DNA of 5,354 bases from positions 1-5,354 of the forward strand of contig JAIPDU010000128.1 in the NCBI GenBank assembly GCA_021737525.1, in the 5' to 3' direction. Below, in pieces: positions 1 to 4,637 of the stretch (the stretch's first letter is position 1; each line of letters opens with the position of its first letter). Source of the DNA: Desulfohalobiaceae bacterium. Its GTDB lineage: Bacteria > Desulfobacterota > Desulfovibrionia > Desulfovibrionales > Desulfothermaceae. The position numbers and the translations under genes are program-made. The notes beneath the pieces were generated by a model, which was given only the letters and a program-made list of their open reading frames with translations, ran no database searches and was not told the origin of the DNA.

Positions 1-90
1 CCCGGCGATGAAGAGCAGTCTGTACCCGGCCCCCTTCAGCAGGAGCCGTTCCAGATGAAAGCGAATGGCGTTGCGCAGGCGGAAGCTCAC
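1..90 (-). CDS. N-terminal fragment of a probable membrane protein, possibly a CASTOR/POLLUX-like ion channel
   Basis: Only the first 30 codons of this minus-strand gene lie in the window; the rest continues past position 1. The visible protein starts MSFRLRNAIRFHLERLLLKG and continues AGYRLLFIAG. That is a basic amphipathic stretch running into the beginning of a hydrophobic segment, as expected for a cytoplasmic N-terminus before a first membrane helix. The GTG at 88-90 is preferred as the start because AGGAG at 97-101 (read on the minus strand) lies 6 nt upstream. The in-frame ATG at 94-96 directly abuts that AGGAG and is too close. The arrangement resembles my recollection of bacterial CASTOR/POLLUX-type channels with TrkA-like NAD-binding domains, but 30 residues are too few to assign a family. 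The gene is divergent from the nitroreductase gene. Confidence 0.5.
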   Translation of the reverse strand, partial: MSFRLRNAIRFHLERLLLKGAGYRLLFIAG

Positions 91-96
91 ACGCAT

Positions 97-101
97 CTCC
101 T
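97..101 (-). promoter_or_regulatory. Ribosome binding site deciding the GTG start of the left-edge gene
   Basis: The minus strand reads AGGAG here. It is separated by 6 nt from GTG at 88-90 and by 0 nt from ATG at 94-96. The spacing therefore favours the GTG start. Confidence 0.6.
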
Positions 102-131
102 GGTGAAGATTGTGATTCACGGGATGGGCGC

Positions 132-160
132 TTGACCGACGAATCCCACCGGCCTAGGAT
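132..160 (+). promoter_or_regulatory. Candidate sigma70-type promoter for the nitroreductase gene
   Basis: TTGACC at 132-137 (5 of 6 matches to the -35 consensus) is separated by exactly 17 bp from TAGGAT at 155-160 (4 of 6 matches to the -10 consensus). Transcription would start near 167 and leave an untranslated leader of about 160 nt before the ATG at 328. The call rests on consensus matching alone. In GC-rich DNA such a pair can occur by chance, but the ideal spacing and intergenic location support it. Confidence 0.45.
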
Positions 161-184
161 AGCTCATGCTCCGGGAAAGGACAA
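156..184 (-). promoter_or_regulatory. Candidate sigma70-type promoter for the left-edge minus-strand gene
   Basis: On the minus strand TTGTCC (plus positions 179-184, 4 of 6 matches) is followed after 17 bp by TATCCT (plus positions 156-161, 4 of 6 matches). It points toward the GTG start at 90, with transcription beginning about 60 nt upstream of it. Its -10 box shares positions 156-160 with the -10 box of the opposing promoter. Support is consensus matching and location only. Confidence 0.35.
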
Positions 185-235
185 ATATTCTGGCACCGCT
201 ATCTGGTATTCGTGATACGGAAACGACCACCGAGA

Positions 236-300
236 ACCCGGACCCCGGACCCCGGAAGGGTGAACCGTGAACGCCCAACGCGGAACGAACAACTGGGAAC
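236..300 (+). repeat. Heptamer tandem repeat and GAAC-rich leader of the nitroreductase gene
   Basis: Three adjacent 7-bp units, ACCCGGA, CCCCGGA and CCCCGGA, occupy 236-256. The tetramer GAAC then recurs at 262-265, 269-272, 283-286, 287-290 and 297-300, with one more copy at 234-237. The tract lies in the predicted untranslated leader, ahead of the ribosome binding site at 314-319. No hairpin or known riboswitch was recognised in it. It may be simple slippage-derived low-complexity DNA. Confidence 0.5.
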
Positions 301-327
301 GCAGAAAGCAGCAAAGGAGACCTCGGT

Positions 328-1155
328 ATGGACCTCTTCCACGTGAATCGCGACACCTGCAATCGGGACGGAATCTGTGCCGCGTGCTGCCCCGCGCGGA
401 TCATCGCCCTGTCTTCCGAGGGCTATCCGGAGCCGGTGGAGGAGGCGGATCAGCTCTGCATCAGGTGCGGGCAATGCGTTGCCGTCTGTCCCACGGCGAG
501 CCTCGCTCACCGGGACATGCCCCTGGAGCAGTGCCCCTCCCTGGACCGGGACAAGCTCCCCACACAAGAGCACGTTGAGCACTTCTTCCGGGCCCGCAGA
601 TCCATCCGGGCCTACAAGGACAAGACCCCGGACCCGGAGCGCATTCAGCGGCTCATCGAGATGGCGCGCTACGCCCCGACCGGTCACAACTCTCAATGCG
701 TGGAGTGGGCCGTGCTGGGGGACAGAGGGGAGCTGCAGCACCTGGCCGGCCATGTGGCGGACTGGATGCGCTGGATGATTCAGAACATGCCCCAAATGGC
801 CAGCGCCGTGCACATGGACAAGACCATCGCGCGCTGGGAGGACGGCGAGGACGTGATCTTCCGGGGCGCGCCCATGCTCATCCTGGCCCACGCGAACAAG
901 GATCTGCCCCCCGCTCCCGCTGCCTGCACCATCGCCACGGCCTATCTGGAGCTGGCGGCGACCACCATGGGCCTGGGTGGCTGCTGGGCCGGCTATTTCA
1001 TGGCTGCAGCTGGCAACTATCAGCCCCTTCAGGAGGAGCTGCCCCTGCCTCAGGGAAACAAGTGCTTCGCCGCGATGATGATCGGCCATCCCCGCTACAG
1101 CTATCACAGATTGCCCCTGCGCAAGCCGCCCTCCATCACCTGGCGCATGCCCTGA
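328..1155 (+). CDS. Ferredoxin-nitroreductase fusion protein (2x[4Fe-4S] plus FMN nitroreductase domain)
   Basis: This 275-residue protein joins an N-terminal bacterial ferredoxin-like domain (about 1-60) to an FMN-dependent nitroreductase domain (about 85-275). Two cysteine motifs are visible: C11-x5-C17-x3-C21-P and C44-x2-C47-x2-C50-x3-C54-P. These are the ligand patterns expected for two [4Fe-4S] clusters. The nitroreductase part shows RRSIRAYKD at 90-98 (phosphate/FMN contact), YAPTGHNSQ at 115-123 and GLGGCWAGYF at 215-224, all typical of the family. It probably acts in the cytoplasm as a flavin oxidoreductase with electrons passing through its own Fe-S clusters; the physiological substrate cannot be read from sequence. 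The ATG start has AAGGAG at 314-319, 8 nt upstream. The gene appears monocistronic, since 284 bp separate it from the next gene. An additional cysteine, C20, sits beside C21 in the first motif. Family assignment is firm; exact role is not. Confidence 0.93.
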   Translation: MDLFHVNRDTCNRDGICAACCPARIIALSSEGYPEPVEEADQLCIRCGQCVAVCPTASLAHRDMPLEQCPSLDRDKLPTQEHVEHFFRARRSIRAYKDKTPDPERIQRLIEMARYAPTGHNSQCVEWAVLGDRGELQHLAGHVADWMRWMIQNMPQMASAVHMDKTIARWEDGEDVIFRGAPMLILAHANKDLPPAPAACTIATAYLELAATTMGLGGCWAGYFMAAAGNYQPLQEELPLPQGNKCFAAMMIGHPRYSYHRLPLRKPPSITWRMP

Positions 1156-1198
1156 GGGCTCGGAAGTCGAAGATCGGAGGCCGGAAAGAAAGAGAGCC

Positions 1199-1228
1199 CG
1201 CGAATTATCGCGAATCATCGCGAATGAA
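1199..1228 (+). repeat. Three-copy 10-bp tandem repeat (CGCGAATNAT)
   Basis: Units at 1199-1208 (CGCGAATTAT), 1209-1218 (CGCGAATCAT) and 1219-1228 (CGCGAATGAA) follow each other without gaps. The core CGCGAA recurs at 1251-1256 on the right side of the adjacent hairpin. A 10-bp period places each copy on the same face of the helix, which would suit cooperative protein binding, but no binding protein is indicated. It lies 44 bp past the nitroreductase stop codon. Confidence 0.65.
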
Positions 1229-1234
1229 AAGAAA

Positions 1235-1263
1235 AGTGCGCTTCGCTGATCGCGAAGCGCACT
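1235..1263 (-). terminator. Perfect 12-bp hairpin with minus-strand T-tract (rho-independent-type terminator)
   Basis: AGTGCGCTTCGC (1235-1246) and its exact reverse complement (1252-1263) flank a 5-nt loop. Read on the minus strand, the stem is followed by TTTTCTTTTC, the classic intrinsic-terminator arrangement. Read on the plus strand, the stem is followed by GATTCATCC, which has no T-run, although the strong stem could still stall or protect the 3' end of the nitroreductase transcript. No minus-strand gene lies directly upstream (the next plus-strand gene starts at 1440), so the transcript it would end is unknown. Confidence 0.6.
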
Positions 1264-1275
1264 GATTCATCCCCG

Positions 1276-1297
1276 CTTATGCGATACGTTTCATAAG
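1276..1297. repeat. Short inverted repeat CTTATG-N10-CATAAG
   Basis: Six-base arms at 1276-1281 and 1292-1297 flank a 10-bp centre. The overall 22-bp span resembles the size of a dimeric repressor operator, but a repeat this short can arise by chance. A second weak inverted repeat lies nearby: CCGGC at 1308-1312 with GCCGG at 1330-1334, enclosing GGCA/TGCC. Both lie upstream of the candidate promoter for the next gene. Confidence 0.3.
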
Positions 1298-1356
1298 GCC
1301 TTGTTCCCCGGCGGACGGCAAATGCCTCTGCCGGAATACTTATTGCCATCCGGGCC

Positions 1357-1385
1357 TTGATCCTTGCGCCTTGTTGGGACAGAAT
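1357..1385 (+). promoter_or_regulatory. Candidate promoter for the ybaK-like / tatD-like / hydrolase gene group
   Basis: TTGATC at 1357-1362 is separated by 17 bp from CAGAAT at 1380-1385, each matching 4 of 6 consensus positions. It would start transcription near 1392, about 48 nt before the ATG at 1440. Position and spacing are good, but the boxes are weak, so this is only a candidate. Confidence 0.3.
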
Positions 1386-1439
1386 CTGCGTCCGACGTGG
1401 ATTCCCCCAAACCATTCATTTCCCGTTAAAGGAGTGAAC

Positions 1440-1913
1440 ATGAGCCTGGAAGAGCGTATTCAAAGCATTCTCGAGGACAAGGGCATCGCCTATAACGTCC
1501 TTGAACACGAGCCGGTGTACACCAATCCGACCATGGCCGAGGCCCTGGGCGCGAGCGAAGCGGAAACGGTCAAGTCCCTTGTGGTCAAGACCAAGGAGGG
1601 AAATCTGGCGGTCGTGGTCCTGCCCGGCGATGCCAGGATGGAATGGAAACGGGCCGCCGCCGGCCTGGGAACCAAGAAGGTCAGCTTCGCCAAGCCGGAG
1701 GTCGTCTCCGAACAGGTGGGCTGCGACGTGGGATGCGTGCCGCCCTTCGGCCATCTGGTCTCCCTGCCCGTGGCCATGGAACCCGCGCTCAGCTCCGGCT
1801 CGCAGCTGTATTTCAACCCCGGCAGGCACGACCGGTCCTACAGGCTCCGGGCGGAGGACCTGGTCACGGTCTGCCAGCCCTCCTTTCTGCCGGCTCCCGA
1901 GGAGCAGGGATAG
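1440..1913 (+). CDS. YbaK/EbsC-family aminoacyl-tRNA deacylase (trans-editing protein)
   Basis: The 157-residue product spans a single YbaK/aminoacyl-tRNA synthetase-associated domain and is about the usual length for a stand-alone member. Characteristic pieces are EHEPVYT at 22-28, VKSLVVK at 44-50 (containing a lysine of the kind conserved in the active-site region), VVVLPGDARMEWKRAA at 58-73 and GCDVGCVPPFGH at 94-105, matching the family's GCxxGxVPPFG pattern. Characterised relatives hydrolyse mischarged aminoacyl-tRNAs, such as Cys-tRNAPro or Ala-tRNAPro, in the cytoplasm. Which amino acid this one removes cannot be told. The ATG at 1440 is chosen because AGGAG at 1430-1434 lies 5 nt upstream and the family domain begins right there; the longer in-frame reading from 1371 adds no recognisable sequence. 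The next gene follows after 71 bp on the same strand, so co-transcription is likely. Confidence 0.92.
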   Translation: MSLEERIQSILEDKGIAYNVLEHEPVYTNPTMAEALGASEAETVKSLVVKTKEGNLAVVVLPGDARMEWKRAAAGLGTKKVSFAKPEVVSEQVGCDVGCVPPFGHLVSLPVAMEPALSSGSQLYFNPGRHDRSYRLRAEDLVTVCQPSFLPAPEEQG

Positions 1914-1984
1914 CCAGCCGCGGCCACGGGATCGGCCCCGGCGAGAAACCTTCTCCCATAAAAAACCACCCCAGGACGCAAGGG

Positions 1985-2764
1985 ATGATGAACACGGATC
2001 TGGTGGATACCCATGCCCATATGTGCGCCCCGGAGCTTAAAAACGACCTGGAGGGAGTGCTGCATCGAGCCCGCGAACAGGGAATCGGCGCGATCATCTC
2101 CGTGGCCGAGGACCTGGAGGAGGCCCGGGGAAATCTGGAGCTCGCACGGAGACATCCGCTCATCCTGCCCGCGGCTGGCCTCTATCCGGGAAACGCCGAC
2201 ATAGAGCGCGCCGCACGGATGCAGGAGTTTATCCGCAGCCAGCGGGAGCATCTCGCAGCCATCGGCGAAGTGGGGCTCGACTTTCGGCTTGCGGAGAGCG
2301 AGGAGACTAGGGAGCTGCAGCGGGAGGTCCTGGTTGGATTCGTCCGCCTGGCCCTGGAGCTGGATCTGCCCTTGAACGTCCACTCCCGCTCCGCGGGACG
2401 GCACGCCGCGGACCTGCTCATCGAGCACGGAGCGCGGCGGGTGCAGATGCACGCCTTCGACGGCAAGGCGGGGTCAGCGCAAAAGGCCGTGGAGGCGGGA
2501 TACTTCTTCTCCCTTCCACCCTCCGCCTCCCGCTCCAGGCAGAAGCAGAAGCTCATCCGTCAGCTGCCCCTGTCCTGCCTGCTGCTGGAGACCGACTCTC
2601 CGGTGCTGGGCCCTTCCCCGGAGGAGACCAACGAGCCGGCCAACCTCGCCGTGGCCCTGCGCACCATCGCGGAGATCAAGGAGATCTCCATGGAGCAGGC
2701 CCTGGAAGCGGTGCGGGAGAACACCAGGCGGCTCTACGGGGACCTCGCGGGCCCGCGGGGATAG
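1985..2764 (+). CDS. TatD-family metal-dependent hydrolase, TATDN3-like subgroup
   Basis: The 259-residue TIM-barrel protein carries the full TatD metal-ligand set: H10 and H12 in DTHAH (8-12), E95 in IGEVGLDF (93-100), H133 in NVHSRSAG (131-138), H156 in MHAFDG (155-160) and D204 in LETDSPVLGP (201-210). The family comprises divalent-metal-dependent 3'-exonucleases and related hydrolases. The stretches NVHSRSAGR, AGYFFSLPPS and the later ETDSPVLGP with NEPAN closely resemble, from memory, the eukaryotic TATDN3 and archaeal-type subgroup rather than E. coli TatD or YcfH. At 65-68 the protein reads GLYP where most members have G-x-H-P. Two adjacent ATGs (1985 and 1988) are possible. AGGA at 1973-1976 is 8 nt before the first, and AAGGG at 1980-1984 is close to both, so the start is uncertain by one codon. 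The gene lies between the YbaK-like and hydrolase genes with gaps of 71 and 72 bp. Confidence 0.92.
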   Translation: MMNTDLVDTHAHMCAPELKNDLEGVLHRAREQGIGAIISVAEDLEEARGNLELARRHPLILPAAGLYPGNADIERAARMQEFIRSQREHLAAIGEVGLDFRLAESEETRELQREVLVGFVRLALELDLPLNVHSRSAGRHAADLLIEHGARRVQMHAFDGKAGSAQKAVEAGYFFSLPPSASRSRQKQKLIRQLPLSCLLLETDSPVLGPSPEETNEPANLAVALRTIAEIKEISMEQALEAVRENTRRLYGDLAGPRG

Positions 2765-2836
2765 GCGAACCCGCCGGACCACCCGGGTCAGCGCCGGACC
2801 CAGCCCAAGCGCACACCCCACTATCCGGAGGCGGAC

Positions 2837-3652
2837 ATGCCCTTTGCTCTATTGATTGTGGCCGGCCTGTACCTGGCCTATGTGCTCGCGCTCTTCCTTC
2901 TCCAGAGGCGTCTGATGTTCCCCGGAGCGCCTCCCGTTCCCACGGAGGCACCCCCTGACACGAACATACAGCGACTGTGGATCGAAACCCGGCAGGCCAG
3001 CTGCGAGGCCTGGTTCCTGCCTCCCTCCCAGGGGGAACCTCCCTGTCCAGCGATTCTCTTCGCCCACGGCAACGGGGAGCGCATGGAGCAGTGGGCGGAG
3101 CCCTTCCAGGAGTTCACAGCCATGGGCCTGGCCGTGCTCCTGGTGGAATATCCCGGATACGGCCGATCCCGGGGCAAGCCCAGCCAGAAGGTGATCACGG
3201 AGGTCATGACCCTGGCCTTTGACACGCTCGCCGCAAGAGAAGATGTGGACCCCAAAGGGATCATCGCCATGGGCCGGTCCATCGGTGGCGGCGCTGTCTG
3301 CTGCATTCCCCCGGAAAAACCTGCGGCCCTGGTGCTCAGCTCCACCTTCACCAGTGTCCGGGCCTTCTCCCGTTCCTTCCTCTATCCCTCATTCGCTGTG
3401 CGCGATCCCTTCGACAACATCGCGGCCCTGCGCGCCTACTCCGGGCCGGTGCTCATCATCCACGGCAGACAGGACGGCACCGTCCCCGTATCCCACGCAA
3501 GGGCCCTGGCCGGAGCAGCCGCAAGATCCCGCCTTCTGCTCGAGGACTGCGGCCACAACGACTGCCCTCCGGACTGGTCCGGGTTCTGTATACAGGTCCG
3601 GGAATTCCTGCGGGCGAACCACGTTCTGGCCCATCAGGGGCAAGGGGAGTAG
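2837..3652 (+). CDS. Membrane-anchored alpha/beta hydrolase (BEM46/ABHD13-like serine hydrolase)
   Basis: The 271-residue product begins with a hydrophobic segment (about 3-22), followed by QRRLMFPG. This is the layout of an N-terminal membrane anchor, or uncleaved signal, in front of a hydrolase domain. The domain shows the oxyanion-loop motif HGNG (77-80), EYPGYGRSRG (104-113), the nucleophile elbow GRSIGG (146-151, S148), an acid in GRQDGTVP (210-217, D213) and a histidine in CGHND (238-242, H240). The catalytic triad S148-D213-H240 is therefore intact. Relatives such as BEM46, ABHD13 and E. coli YfhR are serine hydrolases of poorly known substrate, so no specific reaction is claimed. Cysteines cluster at 155-156 and at 238, 243 and 251. 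The ATG has GGAGG at 2827-2831, 5 nt upstream. The gene is last in the plus-strand group and converges on the ABC operon. Confidence 0.9.
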   Translation: MPFALLIVAGLYLAYVLALFLLQRRLMFPGAPPVPTEAPPDTNIQRLWIETRQASCEAWFLPPSQGEPPCPAILFAHGNGERMEQWAEPFQEFTAMGLAVLLVEYPGYGRSRGKPSQKVITEVMTLAFDTLAAREDVDPKGIIAMGRSIGGGAVCCIPPEKPAALVLSSTFTSVRAFSRSFLYPSFAVRDPFDNIAALRAYSGPVLIIHGRQDGTVPVSHARALAGAAARSRLLLEDCGHNDCPPDWSGFCIQVREFLRANHVLAHQGQGE

Positions 3653-3808
3653 ATGGCCTCGCCCGCGCGGAACACCCACCATTCCCGGCGGATCGAGGAT
3701 AAGGAATCAGGAAGAGGCAAGGCGATCTCCGCACCCAATTGGTGAAGAGCTGCGGGGCGAGTCGTATGAAGTGCCGAAAGGAAAGCTTTATCCCGTCTGC
3801 CGGACCTC

Positions 3809-4630
3809 TCAAGGCCCTGCCTCGACGTCGCTGAGCAGGACGTTGTCATCGGTAAATTCCTCGCCCGCTGCCCTGGAGAAGGCGCAGACCAGGTCGTTGA
3901 CATCCAGCCTGTTCTTCTCGGACTCGGAAAGGTCCAGGATGATCCTGCCCTTGTGCATCATGACCAGCCTGTTGCCGTAGCGCAGGGCGATCTCCATGTT
4001 GTGGGTAACCATCAGGGTGCTCATCTGGTCCCTTCCGACGATCATGTCCGTCAATTCGAGCACGGTCTGAGCGGTCTTGGGATCCAGGGTGGCGATGTGC
4101 TCGTCGAGCAACAGGATGGAGGGCGTGCTTATGGTGGCCATGACCAGGGCCAGGGCCTGTCTCTGGCCGCCCGAGAGAGTGCCCACCTGGGTCCCCAGCC
4201 TGTCCTCCAGCCCGAGGCCGATCTGGGACAGGGCATCGGCGAAAAGCTTCCGCCGCTTCCTGTTTATGGCAATCCTGAGCCCCCTCCTCCAACCGCGCAT
4301 CAGGGCGAGGGAGAGGTTCTCCTCTATGGTCAGGTTGGCCGCGGTCCCCACCTCCGGCTCCTGCCAGACCCTGGCGACATAGCTGGCGTGCCTGAACTCC
4401 TCCAGCCTGGTGACATCATGTCCGTGGATCAGCACTTTGCCGCCTCTCTCCGGGGGAAAGACGCCTGCCACGATGTTGAGCAGAGTGGACTTGCCGGCGC
4501 CGTTACTGCCGATCACGGTCACGAAATCCCGCTCCTTGATCCGCAGATCGACCCCGTTGAGGGCGTTCACCTCATCCACGGTGCTCCGGTTGAACACCTT
4601 CCTGATATTTTCGAGCTCAAGCACGCTCAT
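3809..4630 (-). CDS. ABC importer ATP-binding protein (COG1101-type, TrpXYZ-like system)
   Basis: The 273-residue nucleotide-binding subunit has every motif needed for ATP hydrolysis: Walker A GSNGAGKST (41-49), Q-loop VWQEP (88-92), signature LSGGQRQ (152-158), Walker B ILLLDEH with catalytic E177 (172-178), D-loop TLDP (181-184) and switch histidine H210 in VTHN. The sequences GTAANLTIEENLSLALMRG after the Q-loop and DEHIATLDPKTA after Walker B are hallmarks of the COG1101 branch. That branch pairs with a COG4120 permease and a COG2984 binding protein, for which tryptophan uptake (TrpXYZ) has been predicted in Firmicutes. The substrate here is unknown. The start ATG (4628-4630) lies only 7 bp after the permease stop and has just a weak GGA nearby, so translational coupling to the permease is likely. 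It works on the cytoplasmic face of the inner membrane. Confidence 0.93.
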   Translation of the reverse strand: MSVLELENIRKVFNRSTVDEVNALNGVDLRIKERDFVTVIGSNGAGKSTLLNIVAGVFPPERGGKVLIHGHDVTRLEEFRHASYVARVWQEPEVGTAANLTIEENLSLALMRGWRRGLRIAINRKRRKLFADALSQIGLGLEDRLGTQVGTLSGGQRQALALVMATISTPSILLLDEHIATLDPKTAQTVLELTDMIVGRDQMSTLMVTHNMEIALRYGNRLVMMHKGRIILDLSESEKNRLDVNDLVCAFSRAAGEEFTDDNVLLSDVEAGP

Positions 4631-4637
4631 AATCCAG

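Noticed and set aside
199..1218. Long minus-strand open frame (339 codons) opposite the nitroreductase gene
   Set aside because: It is antisense to a clearly recognisable enzyme, its translation is low-complexity (rich in G, H, R and V) with no family motifs, and it lacks a good ribosome binding site. It is a product of GC-rich codon bias.
1215..1415. 66-codon minus-strand open frame in the spacer
   Set aside because: It runs through the perfect hairpin, has no recognisable domain and no convincing ribosome binding site. It is more likely noncoding.
1943..1955. GAGAA-ACC-TTCTC hairpin between the YbaK-like and TatD-like genes
   Set aside because: It has a five-pair stem with a 3-nt loop, followed by A-rich rather than T-rich sequence. 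It is too weak to call a terminator or attenuator.
1643..1984. 114-codon N-terminal extension of the TatD-like frame
   Set aside because: It overlaps the YbaK-like gene in another frame and its sequence has no family similarity. The TatD domain begins at the ATG at 1985.
2785..2801. Small hairpin GGGTC-N7-GACCC between the TatD-like and hydrolase genes
   Set aside because: It has only 5 bp of stem and no T-run follows, so it is unlikely to terminate transcription and is easily expected by chance at this GC content.
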